Assembly (NCBI GenBank): GCA_965200175.1
Contig: OZ241345.1
Location: 3,869,572-3,933,571, forward strand
Direction of reading: 5' to 3'
Length of the DNA: 64,000 bases
Origin: Azophilus sp026709365
GTDB taxonomy: Bacteria; Pseudomonadota; Gammaproteobacteria; Pseudomonadales; Azotimanducaceae
Both the position numbers and the translations under genes were made by a program. This document shows positions 38,139-47,268 of the stretch, in pieces. The notes under the pieces are model-generated. The model saw only the letters and a program-made list of their open reading frames with translations, had not been told where the DNA came from and did not search any database. Positions within the stretch are counted from its first letter, which is position 1; each line of letters begins with the position of its first letter.

Positions 38139-39143
38139 CTAACCGACCCACCGCGCCAGCGCCTTCACCCAGTCCGGGGAGGCGTTCAGGCAGGGAATGA
38201 GCGTCAAGCTCTCGCCGCCCGCCTGCACGAACGCATCGCGGCCTTGAATGCCGATCTCCTCCAGGGTCTCCAGGTTGTCGGCCACGAAGGAGGGGCAGTA
38301 CACCGCCAGACGGCGAACGCCCCGTCCGGGCAGTTCGGCCAGCACCTCGTCCGTGTAGGGCTTGAGCCAGGGCAGGCGCCCGAGCCTGGACTGAAAGCTC
38401 ACCGTCACCCGTTCCGCATCCAGGCCCAGCCGGGCGGTCAGCGCCCTCGCGGTGGCATAGCATTGATGGCGGTAGCAGGTGGCGTGCGCCGCTGAGTCCT
38501 GCTCGCAGCAGTCCGGCTTGGCCAAGCAATGGGAGCCGGTCGGGTCGGCTTGGGTGATGTGCCGCTCCGGCAGTCCGTGGTAGCTGAGCAGCAGATGGTC
38601 CCAGTCGGAGGGCAGGTGGCGCTCAATCAAGTGGGCCTGGCAGTCAACGTAGTCCTCGCGGTCGTAGAACGGCGGCAGCACGCGCAGCTTGACGTGGGCG
38701 GGCAGGTGCCCGCGCACCGCCTTGATCGCCGTGGTCCGGGTGGCGTCGGCATACTTCGGGAAGAGCGGCACCAGCAGCAGCTCCTCGCAGCCGCCTTCCG
38801 CAAGCCGATGCACGGCGTCCGCAATGTTCGGCTCACCGTAGCGCATGGCCACCGCGCAGGGCAGGTCGCACTGCCCGCGGAGCGCATCGCCCAGCGCCTC
38901 GGTGTGGTGCAGCAGCGGCGAACCGCTCGGCTTGCCGCTCCCGTCCCAAATCGAGGCGTAGGCGGCAGCGGTTCGGCGAGGCCGAAACGGCAAAATGAAA
39001 CCGCTGACCACCAGCCTGCGGATGGGCCACGGCAGGTTCAGCACATGGGGGTCCATGAGAAATTCGTTGAGATAGGTGCGCACGTCCCGAACCGAAGGCG
39101 AACGGGGCGTGCCGAGATTGACCAGCAGTACAGCGCGGCTCAT
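38139..39143 (-). CDS. hemH: ferrochelatase
   Basis: 334 residues from ATG at 39143 (MSRAVLLVNLGTPRSPS), with AAGGAA upstream. Catalytic His lies in LLSYHGLPERH and the conserved Glu region in VYCPSFVADNLETLEEI. It inserts iron into protoporphyrin IX for haem synthesis. A Cys-rich insertion (SHCLAKPDCCEQ ... CYRHQC) suggests the [2Fe-2S]-type ferrochelatase seen in some proteobacteria. It serves the c-type cytochrome and other haem proteins. Confidence 0.92.
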   Translation of the reverse strand: MSRAVLLVNLGTPRSPSVRDVRTYLNEFLMDPHVLNLPWPIRRLVVSGFILPFRPRRTAAAYASIWDGSGKPSGSPLLHHTEALGDALRGQCDLPCAVAMRYGEPNIADAVHRLAEGGCEELLLVPLFPKYADATRTTAIKAVRGHLPAHVKLRVLPPFYDREDYVDCQAHLIERHLPSDWDHLLLSYHGLPERHITQADPTGSHCLAKPDCCEQDSAAHATCYRHQCYATARALTARLGLDAERVTVSFQSRLGRLPWLKPYTDEVLAELPGRGVRRLAVYCPSFVADNLETLEEIGIQGRDAFVQAGGESLTLIPCLNASPDWVKALARWVG

Positions 39144-39348
39144 GACTGGATTCCTTTTGCGCAAAAACAGCGGCCGCGTTGCGCAAAAGCGACCGCGGAT
39201 GCTTATCCATTGTGGTTTCGCTTGGCGAAACGCCCTTGGCAGCGCCCGGGATCTCTCTGCTTGGGGAGGCCCTGCCCCCGTCTTGGCTGGGGCGAGTCCC
39301 TTGGTGAATTTGCGCTGCGATCTGCGATAGTATCCTGCGCCCCCCGAA

Positions 39349-39996
39349 TTGTCATGGACGCTCGCCGTCTTGGCCGACCCCATCGTCATCATCGACTACG
39401 ACGCCGGCAATCTGCGCAGCGTGCAGCGAGCCTGCGCGGAGGTTGGCGCCCGCGCCCTCATCAGCAACGATCCGGCCCGGGTGAGAGCGGCTTCCCGCAT
39501 CATCTTTCCCGGCGTCGGGGCGGCGGGCAGCGCCATGGCCAGCCTGCGCCGCAACGGGCTGGCCGATGCGCTGCGCAGTGCGGTCGATGACGGCAAGCCG
39601 GTGCTGGGCATCTGCCTGGGCTTGCAAATCTCCCTGCGGCACTCCGAGGAGAGCGACACCGAAACCCTGGGGCTGATCCCCGGCGAGACGCGCCGCTTTC
39701 GGCTGGACCGCCCGGAATTGAAGATCCCGCACATGGGCTGGAACGAAGTGCGCCCGGTGCGGCCCCACCCGTTGCTCGACGGCGTTGAGCCGGGCGATGA
39801 GTTCTACTTCGTCCACGCCTACTACCCGGCTCCGGAGGATCAAGCCTGCGTGTACGCCCGCACCACCTACGAGGACGACTTCGCCGCCGCCGTGGGCCGG
39901 GACAACTACTTCGGCGTTCAGTTCCACCCGGAGAAGAGCGGCCGGGTGGGCTTGCGCCTGCTCGACCGCTTCGCCCGCTGGGACGGCCAATGCTGA
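39349..39996 (+). CDS. hisH: imidazole glycerol phosphate synthase, glutaminase subunit
   Basis: The Gln amidotransferase of histidine synthesis. Nucleophile Cys in LGICLGLQISL and the His/Glu pair in GVQFHPEKSGR are present. IVIIDYDAGNLRSVQRAC is the usual N-terminus. No ATG fits; TTG at 39370 (giving LADPIVIIDY) or TTG at 39349 are the options, and 39370 matches the family length better. It overlaps hisF by 7 bp. Confidence 0.92.
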   Translation: MSWTLAVLADPIVIIDYDAGNLRSVQRACAEVGARALISNDPARVRAASRIIFPGVGAAGSAMASLRRNGLADALRSAVDDGKPVLGICLGLQISLRHSEESDTETLGLIPGETRRFRLDRPELKIPHMGWNEVRPVRPHPLLDGVEPGDEFYFVHAYYPAPEDQACVYARTTYEDDFAAAVGRDNYFGVQFHPEKSGRVGLRLLDRFARWDGQC

Positions 39997-40769
39997 GCAA
40001 GCGACTGATCGCCTGCCTTGACGTGCGCGACGGCAAGCTGGCCAAGAGCGTGCGCTTCGTCAACACCAAGGACATCGGCGACCCGGTGGAGAAGGCCCGC
40101 GAGTACTACGCGGACGGCCTTGACGAACTGGTCTTCTACGACATCACCGCCTCCAGCGACAAGCGCGCCATCATGCTCGACGTGGTGGAGGCCGTCGCCA
40201 AGGAGGTGTTCATCCCGCTGTCGGTGGGCGGCGGGGTGCGCTCGGTGGCGGATGCCACCGACCTGCGTCTGGCCGGCGCGGAGAAGATCAACGTCAACTC
40301 GGCGGCGGTGGCCCGCCCGGCCCTGGTCAGCGAGTGCGCCGAAGCCATCGGCAGCCAGAACGTGGTGCTGTCCATGGACATCCGCCAAGTGCCGCACTGC
40401 AGCAACTGCCCTTCCGGATACGAGATCGTCATCAACGGCGGACGTACGCCCATGGGCATCGACGGCCTGGCCTGGGCGCTTCAGGGCGAGCGGCTCGGCG
40501 CCGGCGAGCTGGTGGTCAACGCCATCGACGCCGACGGCACCCGGGACGGCTACGAACTCAAGCTCACGGCGATGATCGCCGAAGCGGTGCGCATCCCTGT
40601 GATCGCGTCCGGCGGCGCGGGCAAGCCGGAGCATCTCAAGCAGGCCCTCACCACGGGCCGGGCGGACGCCGCCTTGGTGGCGTCCATGGTCCACTACGGC
40701 GACTACCGGGTCAGCGAACTGAAGCGCTGGCTGCATGGCGAAGGCGTCAAGATGCGCATGTCCTGGTAG
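39990..40769 (+). CDS. hisF: imidazole glycerol phosphate synthase, cyclase subunit
   Basis: 259 residues. Catalytic D11 (ACLDVRDGK) and D130 (VLSMDIR) are in place, as are phosphate loops such as VGGGVRS and ASGGAGKPEH. It forms the imidazole ring with ammonia from HisH. An insertion after D130 contains two Cys (PHCSNCPSG), and the MD-x-DGT loop reads AIDADGT, as in a non-enteric HisF clade. No other his gene is nearby. Confidence 0.92.
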   Translation: MLSKRLIACLDVRDGKLAKSVRFVNTKDIGDPVEKAREYYADGLDELVFYDITASSDKRAIMLDVVEAVAKEVFIPLSVGGGVRSVADATDLRLAGAEKINVNSAAVARPALVSECAEAIGSQNVVLSMDIRQVPHCSNCPSGYEIVINGGRTPMGIDGLAWALQGERLGAGELVVNAIDADGTRDGYELKLTAMIAEAVRIPVIASGGAGKPEHLKQALTTGRADAALVASMVHYGDYRVSELKRWLHGEGVKMRMSW

Positions 40770-40799
40770 CCGCATGGCCGATTTGAAGGAGCAAAGCCC

Positions 40800-41765
40800 A
40801 TGAAGGCAGTCCTGGTGGAGAACGGTCGGCTGACGGTGGGTGAAGCCCCGGCACCGGAAGTCGGCGTCGGCCAAGTGAAGATCGCCGTGGTCGCCAGCGC
40901 CGTCAACCGCGCCGACCTCGTGCAGGCGGCCGGGGGCTATCCGCCGCCGCCGGGCGCCAGCCCCATCCTTGGCTTGGAGTGCGCCGGCGAAGTGGTTGCA
41001 GTGGGCGAGGGGGTGCAGCGGGTCAAACCCGGCGATCAGGTCTGCGCCCTGCTGGCTGGCGGCGGCTACGCCGAGACGGTGGCGGCGCCCGCCGGGCAGG
41101 TGCTGCGGGTGCCCCAGGGCCTGTCCCTGCAAGAAGCCGCCGCGGTGCCGGAGGTGTTCGCCACCGCCTACCTCAACCTCTACCAGGAGGCGGGCCTGGT
41201 CACCAACGAGCGGGTGCTGCTGCATGCCGGCGCCAGCGGCGTGGGCACAGCCGCCATCCAGCTCTGCCGCGAGAGCCGAAACCCCGCATTCGTCACCGTC
41301 GGCGGCGACGCCAAGCTGCAGCGCTGCCTCGCACTCGGCGCCAGCGGCGGCGCCGACCGCCACCAAGGCGGCTTTGCCGAACAGGTCGCCGAATGGACCG
41401 GCGGCGAGGGCTTCGACGTGATCCTCGATCCCGTCGGCGCCAGCTATTTGGCTGACAACCTGGCCAGCCTGCGCACCGACGGGCGCTTGGTGCTGATCGG
41501 CCTAATGGGCGGCATCAAGGCCGAAATTCCGCTGGCGGCGGTGCTGATTAAGCGCCTGCGCCTGATCGGCTCGACCTTGCGCGCCCGCAGCATCGCCGCC
41601 AAGTCGGCGGTGATGGACGGCCTCGAAATCCACCTCTGGCCGAAGCTCGAAAGCGGCGCCATCAAGCCGATCATCGAAACCGTGCTGCCCATGGCGGATG
41701 CCCAGAAGGCCCACGACCTCGTGGCCAGCAACCAAACCTTCGGCAAGGTGGTGCTGGCATGGTGA
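40800..41765 (+). CDS. NAD(P)H:quinone oxidoreductase, zinc-free MDR (TP53I3/PIG3-like)
   Basis: 321 residues. N-terminal MKAVLVENGRLTVGEAPAP, the AVNRADLVQAAGGYPPPPGA segment that is diagnostic of the PIG3/QOR2-like branch, and the nucleotide loop LLHAGASGVGTAAIQL. It reduces quinones with NADPH. GGAG upstream of the ATG at 40800 is a good ribosome site. It follows hisF by 30 bp, without obvious functional link. Confidence 0.87.
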   Translation: MKAVLVENGRLTVGEAPAPEVGVGQVKIAVVASAVNRADLVQAAGGYPPPPGASPILGLECAGEVVAVGEGVQRVKPGDQVCALLAGGGYAETVAAPAGQVLRVPQGLSLQEAAAVPEVFATAYLNLYQEAGLVTNERVLLHAGASGVGTAAIQLCRESRNPAFVTVGGDAKLQRCLALGASGGADRHQGGFAEQVAEWTGGEGFDVILDPVGASYLADNLASLRTDGRLVLIGLMGGIKAEIPLAAVLIKRLRLIGSTLRARSIAAKSAVMDGLEIHLWPKLESGAIKPIIETVLPMADAQKAHDLVASNQTFGKVVLAW

Positions 41766-41840
41766 GTCGCGACGGGCCTTTGGACACCGAAGGAAGTGCT
41801 TTCTTGGCTGTTGACAAAACCTAAGCGGATCATCAATCTT

Positions 41841-41854
41841 AGCTAAGATTAGCT
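41841..41854. promoter_or_regulatory. small inverted repeat before orphan antitoxin
   Basis: AGCTAA and TTAGCT flank two bases, directly before the ribosome site AGGAG (41855-41859) of the antitoxin at 41869. A possible -35 TTGACA lies at 41811-41816. It is a likely autoregulatory operator, by analogy with other Phd-type antitoxins. Confidence 0.4.
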
Positions 41855-41868
41855 AGGAGCATCACCTG

Positions 41869-42123
41869 ATGCAGGTCAACATGCACGAGGCGAAGTCGCA
41901 GCTTTCCCGATTGGGACGATTGGCTTGGGAAGGCGAGGAAGTCGTTATTGCCAAAGCTGGAGAGCCCTACTTGCGGCTCGAGCCTTTTGCCAAGCGCCCA
42001 ACCAACCGGAAACCCGGGGCGTTGAAGGGCGAGATATGGGTCGCTGAGGACTTCGATGAAACTGATCAAGGCATCATCGACTCATTCTACGATTCGCGAA
42101 TAGCCCCGGCTGAACACGACTAA
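41869..42123 (+). CDS. Phd/YefM-type antitoxin, orphan
   Basis: 84 residues: MQVNMHEAKSQLSRLGRLAW and EEVVIAKAGEPYLRLEPFAK are the VapB/Phd fold usually paired with a PIN toxin. The C-terminal half (GEIWVAEDFDETDQGIIDSF) is the toxin-binding tail. The 250 bp downstream contain no PIN toxin, so the partner is lost or elsewhere. Confidence 0.75.
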   Translation: MQVNMHEAKSQLSRLGRLAWEGEEVVIAKAGEPYLRLEPFAKRPTNRKPGALKGEIWVAEDFDETDQGIIDSFYDSRIAPAEHD

Positions 42124-42378
42124 CGAAGCGGCGCCCTGGATCAAAAAGCCAGACGGTCGCTGGGCGCGACAGGCCGCAAGGCCGTTGATTCATCTGAAAG
42201 CCTTTATCCACAACATCTGCTGCCAGGAAAAATAACGTTGGCTGCTTGATGAAGGCTAAAGGCGAAACCTTTGCGCCATCGCCCATCCCGTCGCCGCCAA
42301 TGCTGAAATCACCCATCAACAACATCGCGCTTGCGGCCCGATTCAATGGCGTCGCCAGCGCGCTCGACCGGAACTCCC

Positions 42379-43797
42379 TCAACGGCTCGCCCCAACGGCT
42401 TTGGCGCGGGCGTTTCCGGCGATCGCCTCCCGCCTTGCAAGCCGGGCCACGAGCACTTCGTGACGCGCCTGCGTCAGCGGATAGTTCCAGATGATCGCAG
42501 TGGCCAAAGCAAAGAACAGGCCGGGCAGCACGGCGTACTCAACGCGCAACGCAATCCAGCCCAGGGCAGTCGTTTCAACGCCTTGCGGGTCGTAGCCCGC
42601 CAGGTTGAGCAGCTGCAGGGCAAGGAACAAGCCGACTGCCATGCCGACTTTGTCCACCGCGGCCTGGAAGGCGAAGAACAAACCCGCCCGCTCCTGCCGG
42701 TGCATGGCCCGGTCCACATCGACGACATCAGCGATCATCGCCAGCGGCAAGTAGGCGAACGCACCGAAGCTGAGCCCCTTGACCACAAAGAGCACAAGGA
42801 AGATGGTGAAGTCGCCGGGGCCGAGCGCGACGGTGCCAAGCGACGTCAGCGAGCCGTTGATCATGGCGATGGCCAAGGCCCGGTGCTTGCCATATCGCCT
42901 GGCCAGCCGTTGCCACATTGGAATCGCCAACACCCCAAACAGGAAGTAGCCCGTGTAGGCCAGCCCGATCCTGTCCCCCGCGCCAAGGATGTCTTGGATG
43001 AAGAAGAAGGCGACCGCATGGCGGGCGGCCTCGCCGACCACGATCGCCAGCGCCATGTATATGATCCGGCGAAAGGGGCCCACCTTGAGCAAGCTGCGCA
43101 GGCTCCGGGGCAGCGAGGGCAAGGCGGATGGAGCGCGCCGCTGCCGTTCCGGCACGATCACGGCCAGGATCAGGACGCAGACCGGCAGGGAAACCAGGAC
43201 AATGGTGCCCAAGGTGTCCAGCACATCCGCAGGCCGCTCCTTGCCCAGATATTGCTGGCTAAGCCAGATCACTGCCGATGATCCGATCAGGCCGACGATG
43301 GTGAACACTTGGCGCACGCTCATAATGCGGGCGCGGTCCATGTAGTTTTCGCTGAGTTCGCCGCCCAATGCCCCCCAAGGCAGCGTGATCATCGTCCAGC
43401 CGAAGTACATGACGGTGTTCCAGATCAGCATGTACCAGATATCCACTGGGGGCTCGGGGAAGAAGAGCTTCCAAACCCCCAGCATGGTGATCGGCACGCC
43501 CAGCATGATGTAGGGGCGCCTCCTGCCCAATCTGGTTCTGGTGCGGTCGCTCAACCACCCGATGAGCGGGTCGGTGACGAAGTCGAACGCGCGGGTGATG
43601 AGCAGCACGGTGCTGATCGCGGCCAAGCCCAAGCCCAGCTCCGTCGCGTAGTAAGGGTGCAGAAACAGCCCCAGGGGGTAGCCCAGAAACGCGATCGGCA
43701 GGGCTAGGTTGCCGTAGGCCAGCAGCACGGGAACCCGCGTCCGAGCGGCTGCGGCCTTGGTGACGGCGGCGCCGCCCGCCGACTCAGCCGCCGCCAT
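42379..43797 (-). CDS. GPH-type (MelB-like) cation:sugar symporter, MFS superfamily
   Basis: 472 residues from ATG at 43797 (AGAGGGG 8 bases upstream), overlapping the VOC gene by 14 bp. Twelve membrane segments with RAFDFVTDPLIGWLSDRTRTRLGRRRPYI, the GPH signature near the N-terminus, and a second GWTMITLPWGALGGELSENY. It imports sugars or sugar-like solutes with a cation. The substrate is unknown. Confidence 0.85.
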   Translation of the reverse strand: MAAAESAGGAAVTKAAAARTRVPVLLAYGNLALPIAFLGYPLGLFLHPYYATELGLGLAAISTVLLITRAFDFVTDPLIGWLSDRTRTRLGRRRPYIMLGVPITMLGVWKLFFPEPPVDIWYMLIWNTVMYFGWTMITLPWGALGGELSENYMDRARIMSVRQVFTIVGLIGSSAVIWLSQQYLGKERPADVLDTLGTIVLVSLPVCVLILAVIVPERQRRAPSALPSLPRSLRSLLKVGPFRRIIYMALAIVVGEAARHAVAFFFIQDILGAGDRIGLAYTGYFLFGVLAIPMWQRLARRYGKHRALAIAMINGSLTSLGTVALGPGDFTIFLVLFVVKGLSFGAFAYLPLAMIADVVDVDRAMHRQERAGLFFAFQAAVDKVGMAVGLFLALQLLNLAGYDPQGVETTALGWIALRVEYAVLPGLFFALATAIIWNYPLTQARHEVLVARLARREAIAGNARAKAVGASR

Positions 43798-44284
43798 CGA
43801 GCGCGCCCCTCTTGGTGGCCTTGGCTTGGCCATGCGCCTCGCGGCCCGCGCCCTGCCCGTCATCCCATGGATCGTAGCTGCCGAAGTTCCAGAGGTTGCC
43901 TTCCAGGTCCCGGCAGGAATAGCCCCTGCCGCCGTAGTCCTCGTCCCTGGGCACCATCACCACTTGGGCGCCTGCGGCTACCGCCGTTGCGTGATGCGCA
44001 TCGACATCCGCAATGATGATGTAGGGGCTTTGCGAGACGGGCGCATCAGGCCTCTCCAGCGGCTGCTGATGCCGCCCGAACTCATCGCCACCCGCTGAAC
44101 CCAGCATGATCATCCCGTTGCCGCGCACCAGTTGGGCATGGGCGATGGTGCCGCCCTCCCCCGGCACCACCAGATGGCGCTCAAAGCCGAACGCCTTGCA
44201 CAGCCAGTCAATCGCGCCGGCGGCATCCCGATATCGAAGGGTGGGAATGATCGTCGCGGGGCTTGTTCTCGATGGCTGGGCCAT
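43784..44284 (-). CDS. VOC (glyoxalase/bleomycin-resistance) family protein
   Basis: 166 residues from ATG at 44284 (AGGAAGGAAGAGCA directly before it). PTLRYRDAAGAIDWLCKAFGF and the second module YIIIADVDAHHATAVAAGA show the paired beta-alpha-beta-beta-beta fold. The metal-binding Glu is likely in DLEGNLWNFGSYDPW. Similar proteins are often called glyoxalases without known substrate. It overlaps the symporter start. Confidence 0.82.
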   Translation of the reverse strand: MAQPSRTSPATIIPTLRYRDAAGAIDWLCKAFGFERHLVVPGEGGTIAHAQLVRGNGMIMLGSAGGDEFGRHQQPLERPDAPVSQSPYIIIADVDAHHATAVAAGAQVVMVPRDEDYGGRGYSCRDLEGNLWNFGSYDPWDDGQGAGREAHGQAKATKRGALDGGG

Positions 44285-44404
44285 TGCTCTTCCTTCCTCG
44301 TTCGCTGCTGTGTTTGCCACCCATTCAAAAGACGGCTGCCGCGCAGCGGATTAACTGCGCATCAATGCCCAACCCCTCAGTCTGCGGACTCAGCTTACGG
44401 CATT

Positions 44405-44490
44405 CCAAGCGCCTGCGCGACCTGACGGTCTCGGCGGACCTAAAGGTCCGTGGGAGTTTCGCTGCGCGAAACTCCACGCAACACATTAGC
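44405..44490. repeat. two-hairpin repeat copy with different tail
   Basis: Variable hairpin GGACC-taaa-GGTCC followed by the constant hairpin with arms GGAGTTTCGC / GCGAAACTCC (44453-44474). The usual CTCGTCGC...GTTTCTGAG tail is replaced by other sequence, so this copy is truncated or recombined. It is in the leader region upstream of the ankyrin gene. Confidence 0.6.
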
Positions 44491-44917
44491 CGTGCCGAAG
44501 CCGCCAGGATCGCCCGAAGGGGCGGAAAGCGGCCTTCCCGCCCCCGTTCGACGACGCCGGGTGGAACGCCCAAGCCCTGACGCGTACCGACCAAGCGCGC
44601 GCCTACGACCAACCGGCCTCGAACGCTTGGCCAACAAGCAGCATCCGGCTTGACCATCGCGGCCTGCTTGGCCTCGGCCATGCCCGCGCCACTTGACCTC
44701 GGCATCGACGCCATCCATCGCAATGCTCGACCACGCCGCCGAAGGCGCACCGGCAAGCAGGGGGCGGCGGCGTGGAAGGCGGGGCTTGGGGGGACGCGGG
44801 GGCGGCGGGTGTGGGAGGGCATGGGCAGCGAACGGACTGGCTTCTACCGCCTGCGCGAGTCCGGCTTCGAGGGCGTTTGGTGTTATCGTCGCGGCCAGAC
44901 AAACAGCGGAGGAGCCG
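44491..44917. other. intergenic, no gene recognised
   Basis: GC-rich sequence before the ankyrin gene. Frames through it are Ala/Arg/Gly-rich and match nothing. It may hold decayed coding sequence. Confidence 0.4.
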
Positions 44918-45199
44918 ATGCGCGACCTGATAATCCGAACTGCAGTGCTGGTCGATGCCGTCAGAGGTATGTTCCTCCGAAGCGCTGCGAAAAAACGCGC
45001 CGAGGCAGCGGGGGATGCGGGCTCGGCGCTGACTGCACTGGCGCAAGGTGGCCAAGTCGACATGGTGAGACGGCTTGTCGAAGCGGGCGCGGACGTCAAC
45101 GCGGAGAATGAATACGGCTTTACGGCGCTGAGGCTTGCGGTGCTCGAGGGCCATGCGGACGTTGCCAAGGTGCTGCGCGAGGCTGGTGCGAGGGAATAG
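44918..45199 (+). CDS. small ankyrin-repeat protein
   Basis: 93 residues from ATG at 44918 (GGAGGAG upstream). After a hydrophobic N-terminus (DLIIRTAVLVDAVRGMFL) come two ankyrin repeats: GGQVDMVRRLVEAGADVNAE and ENEYGFTALRLAVLEGHADVAKVLREAGA. Ankyrin repeats mediate protein-protein contact. A partner is not evident. It is short compared with most ankyrin proteins and may be a fragment of a longer one. Confidence 0.7.
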   Translation: MRDLIIRTAVLVDAVRGMFLRSAAKKRAEAAGDAGSALTALAQGGQVDMVRRLVEAGADVNAENEYGFTALRLAVLEGHADVAKVLREAGARE

Positions 45200-45295
45200 G
45201 GCCGAGCCGCGCACCCTCCCCAGCAACCCTCCCAAAACTAGGGGCAAAAGAAGTGACAAACAGCTCTAAGTCATTGATTCCAATTGATTGCGTAT

Positions 45296-45455
45296 GGAGC
45301 GAAACTCCGCGCTCGTCGATTAGGCCAGACTCCGAAATGTTTCTGAGCCTGCGCGACCTGGCGGTCTCGACGGACCAAAGGTCCGTGGGAGTTTCGCGGG
45401 CGCGACACTCCGCGCTCGTCCCTCGGGCTGGATTCCAAGGTGTTTCCACGCCCGC
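45296..45455. repeat. two tandem copies of the two-hairpin repeat
   Basis: A half copy (45296-45349: GGAGCGAAACTCCGCGCTC, then a tail ending ATGTTTCTGAGCC) runs into a second copy (45349-45455) with variable hairpin GGACC-aaa-GGTCC, a mutated constant hairpin, and tail GATTCCAAGGTGTTTCC. They lie before the amino-acid permease gene. Confidence 0.7.
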
Positions 45456-45508
45456 ACGACATCGCGCTGCGAATACCTTCGCCGGTCGAAATCAGGGATA
45501 CTCGACGG

Positions 45509-46867
45509 GTGGGCCGTCAGTCGAAGTTCAGCGCCGCCACCGCCGCCGCCGTGGTGGTGGCCAACATGATCGGCACTGGAGTGTTCACCAGCCTTGGCTT
45601 CCAGTTGCTCGACATTCAATCCGGCTTCGTGCTGTTGATGCTCTGGGCCGTGGGCGGCCTCGCTGCGCTGTGCGGCGCGCTCTGCTACGCGGAACTCGGC
45701 GCCGCGCTGCCCCGTTCCGGCGGTGAGTACCATTTCCTAAGCGAGATCTATCATCCGGCGGTCGGTTTCGTCGCTGGCTGGATTTCGGCGACCATCGGCT
45801 TCGCCGCCCCCACTGCGCTGGCCGCCATCACCTTCGGCGCCTATCTCGGTTCAGCGGCGCCAATGGCGCCGCCGGAAGCGAGCGCCACGGTCCTCGTCAT
45901 CGGCCTGACCGCCGCCCACATGAGCACCAGGCGCGGCAGCGGCGGTGTGCAGCGTTGGTTCACCGGCTTGAAGGTGGCGCTGATCCTGGGCTTCTGCGCT
46001 GCGGTCTGGGTGGCGGTTGATGGCGGACAGCCGATTGCCTTCACGCCGCTCCCCGGCGATGGCAGCCTGCTGCTCGGCAGCGCCTTCGCCGTGGCCTTGA
46101 TCTACGTCAACTACGCCTACACGGGCTGGAACGCCGCCACCTACCTCACCAGCGAAGTGGCCGATCCGCAACGCAACCTGCCGCGCGCCTTGGCGCTGGG
46201 GACGGCTTTGGTCGCCGGTCTGTACCTGCTGCTCAACGTCACCTTTCTGCACGCCGCACCCATCGACGCGATGGCGGGCCAGCTGGAGATCGGCGCCATC
46301 GTCGCCGAGGAGGCGTTCGGCGGGGTTGGCGGGAAGGTGATGGGCCTGGTGCTGGCAGCGCTGCTGATCTCCACCGTCAGCGCCATGATTTTGGCCGGTC
46401 CCCGGGTGATGCAGGTCATCGGGGAGGATTTTCCGGCGTTCCGCGCGTTGGCCCGCACCAATCGCGACGGCCTGCCGACGGTGGCGATCGCCACTCAGTC
46501 GCTGATGGCCTTGGCGTTCATCTGGACGGCTTCATTCGAGTCGATCCTGGTGTTCGCCGGCTTCGCCTTGGGGCTATCGACGTTCATCACGGTGGCTGGC
46601 GTCTTCGTGCTGCGCCGGCGCCGTCCGGATTTGGCGCGGCCGTACCGGATCAGCGGCTATCCGCTGCCGCCGCTGGCCTACCTCGGCATCACCGGCTGGA
46701 CCCTGTTCTACATCTTGGCGGAGCGTCCCAAGGAGGCGGGATTGAGCTTGGCCTTGATCCTCGCCGGGACCGCTTTCCATTGGCTGAGCAATCGGGTAAA
46801 ACAACCTGTCCGGCAGGGTTCCCAAGACGGTCGGCAGCAAGGGGAGGAGCATGGCGGAGTTGGATGA
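45509..46867 (+). CDS. APC-family amino acid permease
   Basis: 452 residues from GTG at 45509 (VGRQSKFSAATAAAVVVANM); the 5' extension to 45440 is repeat sequence. Twelve membrane segments; the unwound helix-1 motif reads NMIGTGVF and helix 6 NYAYTGWNAATYLTSEV. It likely imports an amino acid or amine. The end overlaps a truncated acyl-CoA dehydrogenase start. Confidence 0.82.
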   Translation: MGRQSKFSAATAAAVVVANMIGTGVFTSLGFQLLDIQSGFVLLMLWAVGGLAALCGALCYAELGAALPRSGGEYHFLSEIYHPAVGFVAGWISATIGFAAPTALAAITFGAYLGSAAPMAPPEASATVLVIGLTAAHMSTRRGSGGVQRWFTGLKVALILGFCAAVWVAVDGGQPIAFTPLPGDGSLLLGSAFAVALIYVNYAYTGWNAATYLTSEVADPQRNLPRALALGTALVAGLYLLLNVTFLHAAPIDAMAGQLEIGAIVAEEAFGGVGGKVMGLVLAALLISTVSAMILAGPRVMQVIGEDFPAFRALARTNRDGLPTVAIATQSLMALAFIWTASFESILVFAGFALGLSTFITVAGVFVLRRRRPDLARPYRISGYPLPPLAYLGITGWTLFYILAERPKEAGLSLALILAGTAFHWLSNRVKQPVRQGSQDGRQQGEEHGGVG

Positions 46868-46937
46868 GTTCAGGGCCGAGACGCGGTCGTGGTTGGCCGA
46901 CAACTCCCAAGGCTTTGGACTTCGGAAAGCATGTTAA
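46851..46937 (+). pseudogene. acyl-CoA dehydrogenase, first 28 codons only
   Basis: ATG at 46851 with GGGAGGAGC upstream reads MAELDEFRAETRSWLADNS and then stops after 28 residues. This is the usual start of bacterial acyl-CoA dehydrogenases, overlapping the permease by 17 bp as in a former operon. The rest of the gene is absent. Confidence 0.5.
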
Positions 46938-46994
46938 GGAACCGGTGGGCCAATCTCCTGTGCAGAACTCTGATCAGAGAAGTAATATTGATGC

Positions 46995-47252
46995 ATGGCT
47001 GACGAATCAACGATTCGAACTCGTCGACTGAACCCTGAATTTTGGGCTATTGTCGCTGTGGGCGTGACCCTTTTCGGTCAGGCCGCGTTGCAAAACAATC
47101 GGGTGAACGACCGCATTGACCGCCTCCAGGAAGGCCAAGCCGTGATCCGCGAGCGGCTGGCGGCCGTTGAGGGCCAGGTTGGGGCGGTCAGCGCTGCGGG
47201 CACCGGCGAACTGGCCGTTGTCGTCGGAGACGGCGGCGACCACATTCCCTGA
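46995..47252 (+). CDS. hypothetical membrane-anchored coiled-coil protein
   Basis: 85 residues: one membrane helix (FWAIVAVGVTLFGQAAL) and then a heptad-like stretch NNRVNDRIDRLQEGQAVIRERLAAVEGQV. Function unknown; similar small membrane/coiled-coil proteins are common next to unrelated genes. The C-terminus is Gly/Val-rich and may be a frameshifted tail. It ends 16 bp before the ligase-like gene. Confidence 0.5.
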   Translation: MADESTIRTRRLNPEFWAIVAVGVTLFGQAALQNNRVNDRIDRLQEGQAVIRERLAAVEGQVGAVSAAGTGELAVVVGDGGDHIP

Positions 47253-47268
47253 GGGTGAGGTCGGGCAC

